From: Candidatus Melainabacteria bacterium
GTDB lineage: Bacteria; Cyanobacteriota; Vampirovibrionia; Obscuribacterales; Obscuribacteraceae
Length of the DNA: 64,000 bases
Reading direction: 5' to 3'
Assembly: GCA_017307165.1 (NCBI GenBank)
Contig: JAFKGK010000006.1
Location: 218,304-282,303, forward strand
Shown here in pieces: positions 52,666-61,803 of the stretch. Made by a program: the position numbers and the translations under genes. The notes below the pieces were generated by a model, which was not told the DNA's origin, made no database searches, and was given only the letters and a program-made list of their open reading frames with translations. The stretch's first letter is position 1, and every line of letters begins with the position of its first letter.

Positions 52666-53658
52666 TCAAATCGATGAGGCAATAGTGCCAGACTGTCTGT
52701 CGGCAAATTGCTTGCGTGGATTAGTCATTGGAACGGTGGCAAAGCCTACCAGCTCTGAGACGATAAATAAGGGGCGGGCTCTGACTTCGCCTATGATCCT
52801 GGCGATATATGGTGTGACTAGGCCAAGCGCGAGTAGGACAAAGCTGCAAAAGATCAGATTGAGACAGGCTAGCTGATTGGTGCTGAGCTCTATTGTCTTA
52901 GGGAAGTATGAAGTAAGCGCTAAAGCCGTCACACCGATCACCATTATGGTTAGCGCCACTGGCGTCATCAAGAAAAGAGGCTTGGTACTGCTGACTAAAA
53001 CGGCTTGAAAAGCTAGTTTGAGTAATTTAATCGTATTGTAGCCGGACTCTCCGCTCGCACGATCAGCTCTGACAAACGGTAGCTCCATTTGTTTGAAGCC
53101 CATCCAGGGGACCATTTCGCGCATAAAACGAATGCGCTCTGGCATTTGATTGATGGCATCAATCACAGGGCGGCTGAGAAGCCTAAACTCCCCGACATCT
53201 ACAGGTATTGGTCTGTCCGCCAAAAAATTGAGCACCCTATAAAAGACCGCAGAAGGAAATGTCTTGGAAATAGGCTCGTGTCTCACGGACTGTTTTGCCA
53301 ACACAACGTCAAATCCGTTTTGCCATGCTTGTAGCATTTGCTCTATCAATGCTGGGGGATCTTGAAGGTCAGAGTCCAGATTGACCGAAACCAATCCCGA
53401 GCAATGCCGCAGACCAGCGCAAATAGCTGCCTGCTCCCCAAAGTTGCGTGACAGGACCACTAATTTGCAATGGGAATTATTAGCCACGATATCCCTGAGC
53501 ACCATGTTTGTCTCGTGCTTGCCACCATCATCGACAAATAGGAGCTCGTAAGTAACCTGCAATGTAGTGAGGACGCGTTGGACCTCGGCCACGAGAGCAT
53601 GCAGGGTGTGAGACTGCTCGTTATAAACGGGCACGATGACTGATACGTCGGGGGACAT
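52666..53658 (-). CDS. GtrB/DPM1-like polyprenyl-phosphate glycosyltransferase
   Basis: About 330 aa from the ATG at 53658 (GGAAG just upstream; the frame is open to 53694). GT-A fold with SVIVPVYNEQ, FVDDGG, the D95-x-D97 metal site in LDSDLQDPP, and EFRLLSR, then two C-terminal membrane segments (about 230-300). It transfers a hexose from a nucleotide sugar to polyprenyl phosphate, giving a lipid-linked donor. The membrane GT-C-like protein downstream, overlapping in start/stop, may use this donor. Confidence 0.92.
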   Translation of the reverse strand: MSPDVSVIVPVYNEQSHTLHALVAEVQRVLTTLQVTYELLFVDDGGKHETNMVLRDIVANNSHCKLVVLSRNFGEQAAICAGLRHCSGLVSVNLDSDLQDPPALIEQMLQAWQNGFDVVLAKQSVRHEPISKTFPSAVFYRVLNFLADRPIPVDVGEFRLLSRPVIDAINQMPERIRFMREMVPWMGFKQMELPFVRADRASGESGYNTIKLLKLAFQAVLVSSTKPLFLMTPVALTIMVIGVTALALTSYFPKTIELSTNQLACLNLIFCSFVLLALGLVTPYIARIIGEVRARPLFIVSELVGFATVPMTNPRKQFADRQSGTIASSI

Positions 53659-53756
53659 GGGCTTCCAAAAAATGCAAAACAAATGACTAGCCAAGTGTAG
53701 CGAAACGTACTCAACTTAGTCAATTTGGAGATACTGGAGAAATAAATCCATTTGTC

Positions 53757-53778
53757 CTCTACTAATAAATTAGTAGAG
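53757..53778 (-). terminator. 10-bp hairpin after the SGNH gene
   Basis: CTCTACTAAT (53757-53766) and ATTAGTAGAG (53769-53778) are complementary around AA, starting 8 bp after the stop on the minus strand. No strong U-tract. Either a terminator or a site between the SGNH and GT2 transcripts. Confidence 0.45.
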
Positions 53779-53785
53779 CGGCTTT

Positions 53786-55363
53786 CTATTTGCGGGTGCT
53801 GACGCGCTTTGGGTCTTGAGCTTTGATCAAGATCAATTGCTTTGTTTTTTTGTCGGAAGGGCTGAGATCATTTGAAATGTTTATTCTAATAGAGTTGGCT
53901 TTATTTGTTTTGGTGGCAAACTTTAGATCGTTACCAGTTTGAGTCTGGCTGTATACGATTCGATCTGGATCGAAGCCAAGTTCATCACTCTCTGCAGTTA
54001 ATTCAATGGTTGTCGTTGCAATGCCACTTCCTTTTATCGAGATGCACTCGAGGTCAATAGGTTTTTTAAAGTGCATCAGTAGCCTTGTGTTGGTCCCATC
54101 TGGTTTGAGCAGCAAGTGCTTGGGAGGAAATACAAAATCGTAGGAGGCTTCATTTTTATCTACTTTGCTGGCATGCAGATCGGTCAAAATCGTGGGCACA
54201 GTATCGTTTATAGGTGAGTCTTTGGTATCGATATTGGTGCCAGATTGCTTCAGCGCCACCAAATGGGGATGGTGCGATATGGTCTCGGCAACCCGTTTTG
54301 CATAGTAGGTGGTCAAAGCAACCGAGGGATGGTAATTTGCTGGGTTTATTCGCAGTATATTGTGGAGTCGATTAAAATCAGCGAGATTGGATAATGGCAA
54401 TTTGCGTTTGAGTTGCTCACAGTGATTTGCAAATCCCTGTGACAGGTCCAATATCGTGATGCCATTCTGTTGAGCGATTTTCACCACAGGTGCAAAGTGA
54501 TCCATATTGTATTTATCGTCTGGCACTGTCGGCAGTGTCACGAGTTGAAATGGGATTTTGGCTCTGTCGCAAATATCTTTGAGAGACCGTAAGTTTTTGA
54601 CAAACTGCCTACCGCTTTCGCCTTCTAAAAATTGTTGATCTAGATCCTTGCTGTTACCACCATCGTTAGTTGCGTCGGTGTTGCCACCAAGCTTGCTGGC
54701 GATAGCTACAATTTGTTCGATTTTGGGAAACAAAAACTCGCTCAGATAGGGCAGATATTTGCTGGTACGCAGTCGTGCCTTTTGTATCCATTGCGGTGGG
54801 CTGGTGCCTCTTACCAGTCCTGAGTCTGCATCATCAGGGATAAATTGGCATATGACATAGTCCGGCTTGACCTGTTCGATCAAGCTCGGCAAGACCTTTA
54901 CCTGGCTCTTGATCGAAAACCCCGGGTGCCCAGAGCCAATGACCGAGCAGGGCAGTCCTTTTTCTTTAAGAGCGCGGGAGAGCTTCATCCACCAGAGATC
55001 ATTGATATTGGCATAACCATCGCCCCAAACAAACGAATCTCCCAATACCAGGATGCGCGGCGAAGGGGCAGATTTGTCTATTGATAAAAATGCTGTTCTA
55101 AACAAGGGCTTTTCAGCGCCAGCCCAGTTGCGCATACAATTTGCATAAAATATCTGCTTGTTATGCTCCACTGCTTTTTGGCCGGCAAATAATCCACATT
55201 TTTCGGCTAAAGGAAGTGCGAAGTATTCGGATACAGGTATTGATAGGGCAAGTGCAACCAGTGCTGCGGACAGACGTTTGCCAGACCTGATCTTGAGAGT
55301 GGTGCTACTCGAGACTTTGGCTTTTAGCACTACTTTGGGTGGCTTGGTGTTTGTTGTTATCAT
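53786..55363 (-). CDS. SGNH hydrolase-like envelope protein
   Basis: 525 aa. One membrane segment (about 30-50), then an SGNH domain with nucleophile S110 in ILVLGDSFVWGDGY, QFIPDD, and a C-terminal part (about 385-525) that looks like a beta-sandwich. It likely removes or transfers acyl groups on a surface polymer. The ATG overlaps the stop of the acyltransferase-3 gene (ATGA), so acylation and an SGNH activity are coupled, as often seen in O-acetylation systems. Confidence 0.85.
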   Translation of the reverse strand: MITTNTKPPKVVLKAKVSSSTTLKIRSGKRLSAALVALALSIPVSEYFALPLAEKCGLFAGQKAVEHNKQIFYANCMRNWAGAEKPLFRTAFLSIDKSAPSPRILVLGDSFVWGDGYANINDLWWMKLSRALKEKGLPCSVIGSGHPGFSIKSQVKVLPSLIEQVKPDYVICQFIPDDADSGLVRGTSPPQWIQKARLRTSKYLPYLSEFLFPKIEQIVAIASKLGGNTDATNDGGNSKDLDQQFLEGESGRQFVKNLRSLKDICDRAKIPFQLVTLPTVPDDKYNMDHFAPVVKIAQQNGITILDLSQGFANHCEQLKRKLPLSNLADFNRLHNILRINPANYHPSVALTTYYAKRVAETISHHPHLVALKQSGTNIDTKDSPINDTVPTILTDLHASKVDKNEASYDFVFPPKHLLLKPDGTNTRLLMHFKKPIDLECISIKGSGIATTTIELTAESDELGFDPDRIVYSQTQTGNDLKFATKTNKANSIRINISNDLSPSDKKTKQLILIKAQDPKRVSTRK

Positions 55364-56544
55364 TTGCTCGAGACCATTTCAGAGTCTTTTGCTGAGTCTG
55401 CAGCCATACTTATCTGAGAGGTTCTAGACTCTGGCAATGGATCAGACGAGTTTTTCTTGAGACGGAGAAATGGTTTTTCGATAAAGTGATATGAGCAGGC
55501 TGCGAAAGCAAGCGCAAAAAGGAGGTACGCCGTATCCAGTATTGCCCGATTGTGATCCAATTGCTGTAGTGAGTAGCGAGGCATTGCGTACTGGTTGACC
55601 AGCTCAAATGCCAGTATATGCCAGAGGTAAAGGCTATATGAAATCTTGCCGATATAGACTATGGGCGGCAGCGATAAAAATCTGGCCAACAAGCTTTTGG
55701 TGTTGAGGGTGAGAGAAACGCACAAGGATGCGATCAGCCAGTTGAATGCCGGCATCCAGGCCAACCAGTACAAGATCTGAGCTCCCAGGCCGTTGATCTC
55801 GGTAGGATGGTGCAATTTGCGCATAAAAACGATGGCTATGGTCCCAGCAGCCAGGCTGTACCAGTTGTTTTTTAGCAATGGCGCCAGGTATTTGCTTGTC
55901 GCTGGTTTTTGCAAGATCTGGTGCAGGATGATTGCTCCAAATACTCCAGCAAAGATGACGTCAAACCTGGTGTCAAAGGCGAGAGTCATCCTTTCCCAGT
56001 TGGTCTTTTGCGTCAACAAATAGGCTTTCCAGGCAAAAATGCTCAAATACGGTAACAGTAAGTAGATAAGCTTGCGTGATTTTAGATAGGCAAAAAACAA
56101 GAAAGGAAAACAGAGGTAAAACTTTTCCTCTACGCCTAGAGACCAGGTGATACCGAGGCCCGCGTGCTTGATCAGATCGGGAAAATAATCACCCATGAAG
56201 GTCGCGCCGATGAGCATTGGTAAAAAGAGGTCTTTTGAATTGACATGGAAAGGATTGAATATTGCTGTGATTGCCAGCAATGTGTATAGCGCTGGGATGA
56301 TCCTCAATACTCGATTGAGGTAAAAGCTCTTAAGGCCCAGGTCGCCTTTATGCCAGGAGTTAAATAGTATCCGTGTGATCAGAAAACCGGAGATCACAAA
56401 AAATACGTCGACACCGAGCCATCCGCCCCGGCCAAAAAGGCCTTGCAATGTATGTACGCCGTGGCTCGAGATGACCGCCAAAATAGAGACGGTCCTCAAT
56501 CCATCGATTGCAGGGATGTGCGAGCGAGTAGGCGTAGTGGACAT
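55360..56544 (-). CDS. acyltransferase-3 family membrane O-acyltransferase
   Basis: 394 aa, about 10 membrane segments. N-terminal IPAIDGLRTVSILAVISSH and GRGGWLGVDVFFVISGFLITRI, later SWSLGVEEKFYL (LGVEEQFYL type) and YSLYLWH, are the hallmarks of OafA/NodX-like acyltransferases, which acetylate or succinylate surface sugars. A paralog, broken by a frameshift, lies at 59654. First gene of a coupled pair with the SGNH gene. Confidence 0.93.
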   Translation of the reverse strand: MSTTPTRSHIPAIDGLRTVSILAVISSHGVHTLQGLFGRGGWLGVDVFFVISGFLITRILFNSWHKGDLGLKSFYLNRVLRIIPALYTLLAITAIFNPFHVNSKDLFLPMLIGATFMGDYFPDLIKHAGLGITWSLGVEEKFYLCFPFLFFAYLKSRKLIYLLLPYLSIFAWKAYLLTQKTNWERMTLAFDTRFDVIFAGVFGAIILHQILQKPATSKYLAPLLKNNWYSLAAGTIAIVFMRKLHHPTEINGLGAQILYWLAWMPAFNWLIASLCVSLTLNTKSLLARFLSLPPIVYIGKISYSLYLWHILAFELVNQYAMPRYSLQQLDHNRAILDTAYLLFALAFAACSYHFIEKPFLRLKKNSSDPLPESRTSQISMAADSAKDSEMVSSK

Positions 56545-56632
56545 TAGACTGATTGTCTCAAATCCACGTGGTTTTGACGTTATACGGCTCTTAGCAACCC
56601 GGGTCTCAGTGATGCTGTATGTTTAATCGTCT

Positions 56633-59281
56633 CTAATATTTTCTTTGTTGTCGCAGAGCCTCGCTAAGGTCTATCAATGGCAAGCCTGGATCGGATATCT
56701 GAAGCCTAAGGTCTCTGACTTCAAATGCTCGGCAAAATCGGTCTGGGCCATACAACGTATATTGCGGCCATTCTCGTGGGAATAATGCAACGCTGATCGA
56801 AGTCGGGATAAATTCGACGGCTGCCAGATTTATTAAGCCGTTGATAGCAAACAAGCGTTCTGTGCTGTGTGCCTTCAATCCCGAAGGGCAATAAGGCATT
56901 ACTACCGATCGACCTGATTGTTCATCATTGAGAGTAATCAGGACTCCCATTGCACCGTCTCGACCTAGAGTGCGGAAGGCACCCATTAATCGAACGGTCA
57001 TAAATTGTTGGTTTTGTGGGATTTGCTTGAGCTTAACTGTTGCCGCTACGTTGCGCGCCATTTTTAGCCTTGTTTTGTCTATTATCAGGCAGTTAGGCTT
57101 TTGCGAAGATCTAAAAATCGGATCAAAATTATCTGCAGACAGTAGAATGTCTGCGAATCTCAATTGCGATTGGGCATTGCTCGCTGGAATTTGCATTATG
57201 AATACTTGTGGTTGTGAATCAAGTGCTGTGTTTTTCTCTTGCATCGGCGACAGTTGTGTCGTCGCGGGCAGAGAAGTGACAAGTCTAGAGTCTTTAGAAA
57301 CTGGTGTGTTACATAGCTTGCCAGAGCTGAAGTAGCGCCAATCTGATAAGTGGGGGCTATGTTTGTCGCGACTATATATTAGGTCGCAGTTTGAGATGCT
57401 TATATTTATAGGCCTCAATGGGGAGTGCCCAATACCTTTGGGTATTACGCAAGCATACCAATTAAAAAAATCAGTAGCAGGGCAATTATGTATTTCGGAA
57501 TAGATGCGATTAAGATTAGCTAATTCTGCTGTTTTGGGGTCAAGCATGTGAAGTCGAATAAGATCGAGATTGGCTTGCGTTGCATCATTTTGAACTCTTA
57601 TCTTGGTTTTGTCGGGGTTGAGTCGCGCATTTATTAGTAGTAAGGTCTCGGGGGCTTGGCTGTTTGCTTTAATTGTTTGATTTTCCGCTAGCAACCTTTC
57701 TTCTTTGCCTGAGACCGTCGAAACAAACTGGTATAGATCTGGATCTGTTATGCATCCAGCCGTAATTCCGAAAATTGCAAGCACTGCAAGGGCGTAAAAG
57801 AGTTTTTTATTTTGAGCGCCTAATTTTGGTAAAACCAATTTGCTTGTGATATATAGCCATGTAAATGCAATAAACACATAGACGGCAGCAAATAAAGTAA
57901 CTATGACAGCGAGCGGATAATTGCAGTTTTTTATCATCGAATTTGTAATATTGATAACCACGCAGAATGTAGATGCTGCTGTAAACCATCCTACCGATAG
58001 CCTAAATTTGTACTTGTTAAGGAACAGGTGCCAGCTCGCGCAAAATACCAACAGTACTGGTTGTAATGGATAACCATACCTGCAGATGCCTTCAAATGGT
58101 AAATAGAGAGTCAAGGTGGAGGCGATGATAGCTGCCAGTAAGATTTGAAATATGCGTGTTCTTCTATCGATGCTGCCAAATATTGCTGCAGCTATTCCTG
58201 CCACCGCACTCAGCAGCACATAATAATGCAGAAGCCTAATAACAGAATCCGGGATACCAAAGGGTGTTTGCAGAAAATCATTCCATGGCGTCACAACTAT
58301 TCTTTGAAGTTTTCGTAGATAGAGAGCTCCTAAATCTAAAGGAGCTTCGCTCCAGGTTTTTGTTAGGATTTTACTGATACTGCCGAGTTGTTCGAGTTTT
58401 TCGCTTGATATTGAGCTTGGATTTGAGCTGTATGCATCGACAGCAAGATCGTTACCTTTAGCAAGGTTAAACAATGGCATGCGCTCTGGGCTAAGGTGTA
58501 TTTGCCCAGTTGCTTGCATAGTGTAAATGCACCAAGGTGCTAGAACGGTGCAAAGGCCGCAAAGCGTTAAAGCAATAACGCCTCCGACTTTCTTTTGTCT
58601 GCCTATATAAATTGCTCTTATTAGAACAAATGCTGGCAAAAGAAAATATGCAAGAGCGAGAGCGGGTTTGAGTAGAAAGCCGCAAATTGACAGAAAAGGA
58701 AGAGCGAAGTAAATGATGCTGTTGCTAATTGCTCCAATGCGGCGAAAAAATACTGTCGAAGACAATGCAGAAATCAAAGCCAATATTGTGGCCGATGGTA
58801 ACTCGGTGAGAAACCTCGATCCTGCGATGAGTCCTTCGGGGCCTATTCCAGCTAATAGCGAAGTAAGGCACCCGGCCATTGCTAAATATTTTGATGGACG
58901 TGTGCAGTTTTCGACAGTTATTCCTACACAGCAACCCATAATGCCTAGACATGCGCTCAACACCATTGCAAGAGCTGGCCAATTGGTAGCCAAGGGTTGC
59001 ATGCCGCTCAATATAAATCCCAAGGTACCTAGAGCAGGTAATATTGGCCCGTCTAGCATAACGTCAGCTGCTGTCGCCGGTGCGCAGAGTGCCGACCAGG
59101 CTTGAGCCATGTGACCACTTGATGCTTGTAGGCAAAAGGCGTGCAGATGTTGTGTAGTAATTAAATAGTGCGAGGAATCTAATAATAGAATTACTTTATT
59201 AGATAGCAGGTAACAGTTGTAAATCGCTGACGTCGCAAAGATGATCGCAAATATGACTGTGTACCTTAGCCAAAATGCCAT
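56633..59281 (-). CDS. large GT-C-like membrane protein
   Basis: 882 aa. About 12 membrane segments up to residue 490, then a soluble C-terminal domain of about 390 aa with beta-rich features. It shares LDSSHYL, DGPILPALG, FLTELPSA and related blocks with the 50718 protein, so both belong to one family of ArnT/PMT-like enzymes or envelope polymer transferases. GGAA lies about 8 nt before the ATG. Next to acyltransferases and SGNH proteins, so a role in glycosylation of an envelope polymer is inferred. Confidence 0.7.
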   Translation of the reverse strand: MAFWLRYTVIFAIIFATSAIYNCYLLSNKVILLLDSSHYLITTQHLHAFCLQASSGHMAQAWSALCAPATAADVMLDGPILPALGTLGFILSGMQPLATNWPALAMVLSACLGIMGCCVGITVENCTRPSKYLAMAGCLTSLLAGIGPEGLIAGSRFLTELPSATILALISALSSTVFFRRIGAISNSIIYFALPFLSICGFLLKPALALAYFLLPAFVLIRAIYIGRQKKVGGVIALTLCGLCTVLAPWCIYTMQATGQIHLSPERMPLFNLAKGNDLAVDAYSSNPSSISSEKLEQLGSISKILTKTWSEAPLDLGALYLRKLQRIVVTPWNDFLQTPFGIPDSVIRLLHYYVLLSAVAGIAAAIFGSIDRRTRIFQILLAAIIASTLTLYLPFEGICRYGYPLQPVLLVFCASWHLFLNKYKFRLSVGWFTAASTFCVVINITNSMIKNCNYPLAVIVTLFAAVYVFIAFTWLYITSKLVLPKLGAQNKKLFYALAVLAIFGITAGCITDPDLYQFVSTVSGKEERLLAENQTIKANSQAPETLLLINARLNPDKTKIRVQNDATQANLDLIRLHMLDPKTAELANLNRIYSEIHNCPATDFFNWYACVIPKGIGHSPLRPINISISNCDLIYSRDKHSPHLSDWRYFSSGKLCNTPVSKDSRLVTSLPATTQLSPMQEKNTALDSQPQVFIMQIPASNAQSQLRFADILLSADNFDPIFRSSQKPNCLIIDKTRLKMARNVAATVKLKQIPQNQQFMTVRLMGAFRTLGRDGAMGVLITLNDEQSGRSVVMPYCPSGLKAHSTERLFAINGLINLAAVEFIPTSISVALFPREWPQYTLYGPDRFCRAFEVRDLRLQISDPGLPLIDLSEALRQQRKY

Positions 59282-59338
59282 CTTAAAGGTTCCTTTGCGG
59301 GCTTAAACTCCTGGCAGCTTCCCGGCTGTCGAGTTTTT

Positions 59339-59389
59339 GCGTGATATGATCTGGGTTTCACCGATAAGTCTCGTATATTTTAGCAAAAC
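59339..59389 (+). repeat. 50-bp direct repeat, copy A (promoter-like)
   Basis: Nearly identical to 60829-60879: GCGTGATATGATCTGGGTTT, CACC, ATAAGTCTCGTATA and TTTTAG are shared in order. Copy A holds TATATT (59374-59379) as a -10. The unit contains GTGA-N13-TCAC, a possible operator. A downstream 39-aa frame follows after about 85 bp. Confidence 0.75.
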
Positions 59390-59474
59390 AGTTATTCTCA
59401 AAAGTTGTAGACTTACTGATTGAAAAAGGTGGCGTATCCTTTTCGTTGCTTAGATCAAAAAGGAGGAACGCCTA

Positions 59475-59594
59475 GTGAAAAAGAATAGCGCAATGGAGCT
59501 CAAGAAACCAGAGGAAACCTCTAAGGATGCTCTTGACCCCACCCCCAAAACTAGAACCAAGTCAAGTAGACGGTTGAACTTATTTGAGTCATAG
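59475..59594 (+). CDS. 39-aa basic peptide with strong ribosome site
   Basis: GTG-start frame of 39 residues with AAGGAGG 8 nt upstream and a promoter-like repeat about 100 bp upstream. The product is charged (MKKNSAMELKKPEETSKD, then TKTRTKSSRR). No family recognised. The ribosome site is among the strongest in the window. It may be a real small gene or the remnant of a displaced start of another gene. Confidence 0.4.
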   Translation: MKKNSAMELKKPEETSKDALDPTPKTRTKSSRRLNLFES

Positions 59595-59653
59595 TTTCAA
59601 TCAGTCAGCAGAAGGTCGAAATGAAAAAGAGTGGATTCAAGGATGAATCTTGA

Positions 59654-60710
59654 TTAGTTGGAACACTTGAATTTCTGAAGCGGTTTCTCGAATAGCCTGA
59701 ATGAAACCCATGCTGTAAGCAATGTTGTAAGAAACAAGCCTGATTGATGCATTAAATTGCTATTTGTGATGTTACCTTCCATAAATACCAGTCCGTGCCA
59801 TAAATACAAGCTATAAGAGATTTTACCGATATGATTGATTGGAGGCAATTGTAGAATCCTTTGTATGGTAGTATCTTTTGCGTTGTTGCAAAAACTCAAT
59901 AGCATGATGCCTGTGCATGCGCAGAATCCTGGCATAACCAAACACCAAAACATTACTTGCTGATGTTTTAAAATTAGCTCGCTCGGATGTGGAATTGCGT
60001 GAAATCCAACAAATATTACTATTAATGCCAGAACGCCTAGTAGCTCTTTGTGCGCAAAAGTCTTCTTTCTGAAGATATTTGAGTGTGTTGCAAGTGCGCA
60101 CGCACAGCCGATCAGCAGTTCATCATATCTGGTGTCGAATGATGCTGCAATACGCAGCCACTCGACACCCAGTATGACTAATATCGCTTTCCATGTAATG
60201 CATCCAAATATAAGTACTATTATTTTCCAAAAATTATTTATGGGAGTGAATAATACAAAAGGCAGGAAAAAGTAAAATTTTTCCTCGATAGATAGAGACC
60301 AGCAGAACCCAAGTCCTGAAGACAGAATGTTTGACCAATTGAAAGCAATGTCATAATCGGCCAAATTAAGTAGAGCAATAATTACAGCTGTGTCATTTTT
60401 GCTACTATTTGAAGGATTGGTTATTATATAGCAACTAAGCATCACCAAAAAAGGTGGCATTATTCTAATAATGCGGTTGTAAAAAAAATGAATCAGTCGC
60501 GTTTTTAGGCTTTTTGAGGATCGATTGAGTAATATTCGAGTGATCAAGAAGCCGGATATCACAAAAAAAAATATCTACACCAAGCCATCCGCTTTTTCCG
60601 AAAACGGGCTTAAGTAAACTTAAGCCGTGGAAGGCCAGTACAGCAAGTATTGAAATAGCCCGCAATCCATCGACGCCACGAATATAGTTGGAATTGATTT
60701 GGTTGGCCAA
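59654..60710 (-). pseudogene. acyltransferase-3 gene broken by a frameshift at an A9 tract
   Basis: Two overlapping frames together encode one acyltransferase-3: the first (60710 to about 60572) ends in WLGVDIFF, the second (from about 60562) begins ISGFLITRILL, which in the intact paralog are adjacent (WLGVDVFFVISGFLITRI). The joint is a run of nine A on the plus strand (60563-60571); eight would restore the frame. LSIEEKFYF and YSLYLWHGL are present downstream, so the rest is intact. Either a true pseudogene, a sequencing or assembly error, or slippage-prone expression. Confidence 0.8.
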
Positions 60711-60828
60711 CTGTTTGCCTTAAAAGTTTGATCCATATAAATTAATACCTTGGATGTCTTGGCGCAAGTACTAGGGCTATTTGCGTTCTCTGATTTGAAA
60801 GTGCATTCGATATACGGATCGACGAAAA

Positions 60829-60878
60829 GCGTGATATGATCTGGGTTTCACCCAATAAGTCTCGTATACTTTAGTAAA
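60829..60878 (+). promoter_or_regulatory. 50-bp repeat copy B, near-leaderless promoter of the ABC permease
   Basis: Direct repeat of 59339-59389. TATACT (60865-60870) lies 8 nt before the ATG at 60879, so the transcript would begin within a base or two of the start codon. GTGA-N13-TCAC is found as in copy A. No ribosome site precedes the ATG. Confidence 0.5.
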
Positions 60879-61745
60879 ATGGCTGTATCCGCTACTTCCG
60901 AGTCCTCGACGCAGGCTACTGCGATCAGGCCCTCTCGACCCAACGCTGACAACCCAGGTGGGTTGCGTGGGTTGTGGCTGGAGAAAAATTTATTGACGCT
61001 AATGGTTAAGCGAGATTGCATTGGCCGTTATAAGGGCAGTTTTCTCGGCATGCTCTGGCCTTTGATTAACCCGATCGGTCATTTGATCCTATATACGTTT
61101 TTGTTTGGCTATGTCCTCAAGGTCAAGTTTGGCGTCACGCAAAGCACAGGTAGCTTTGCTCTCTATCTGATGGCAGGACTATTGCCGTGGAGCGCGTTTT
61201 CAGAGTCCCTATCGAGATCCTCTACCGTTATCCTCGAGCACCCCAACCTCGTCAAACGAGTGGTTTTCCCTTTGCAGATACTGCCCCTCATCCCTATTTT
61301 TTCTGCCATCGTGACAGAATCGATCGCTTTTACATTTTTGCTCGTTGCTGTATTGATCAGTATGCACTACATCCCTGTCACTGCGCTTTTTGTGCCCCTC
61401 ATTGTGGTGGCACAATTTTTGCTGACCAGTGGTATCTGTTGGATTATTGGCAGTCTTAGCGTTTTTGTCCGGGATATAAGGCACATGATGGCTCTGGGAC
61501 TATCGGCCTGGATGTATGCGACTCCTATCGTCTACCCTGCATCTGCTTTGCCTGAGCCAGCCAGATTTTTGCTCTGGATCAATCCCATGGCTGGTATCGT
61601 GACCGACTATCGTCGTTGTTTATTGGATGGCATGCCGCCTGACTGGCCGCACTTTGCTATTTACGCAATGGCCGGATTGATATTGTTTGTCATTGGCTTG
61701 AACTTTTTTGAAAAAACCCAAAAGACCTTTGCTGATGTTATGTAG
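60879..61745 (+). CDS. ABC-2 type polysaccharide/polyol-phosphate export permease
   Basis: 288 aa. A 30-residue polar N-terminus, LVKRDCIGRYKGSFLGMLWPLINP and about six membrane segments, plus YATPIVYPASALPEPARFLLWINPMAGIV, are those of Wzm/KpsM-type permeases that export O-antigen, capsule or teichoic acid. These work with an ATPase (Wzt/KpsT type), but no ATPase gene is adjacent here. Near-leaderless promoter copy B just upstream. Followed by the phosphomannomutase gene after 58 bp, so it is part of an envelope polymer unit. Confidence 0.92.
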   Translation: MAVSATSESSTQATAIRPSRPNADNPGGLRGLWLEKNLLTLMVKRDCIGRYKGSFLGMLWPLINPIGHLILYTFLFGYVLKVKFGVTQSTGSFALYLMAGLLPWSAFSESLSRSSTVILEHPNLVKRVVFPLQILPLIPIFSAIVTESIAFTFLLVAVLISMHYIPVTALFVPLIVVAQFLLTSGICWIIGSLSVFVRDIRHMMALGLSAWMYATPIVYPASALPEPARFLLWINPMAGIVTDYRRCLLDGMPPDWPHFAIYAMAGLILFVIGLNFFEKTQKTFADVM

Positions 61746-61803
61746 GGCTAAAGGTTGTAGACTAGGGCGTTGCGACTAAAACCTCGATAGAGAGACGATC
61801 TTG

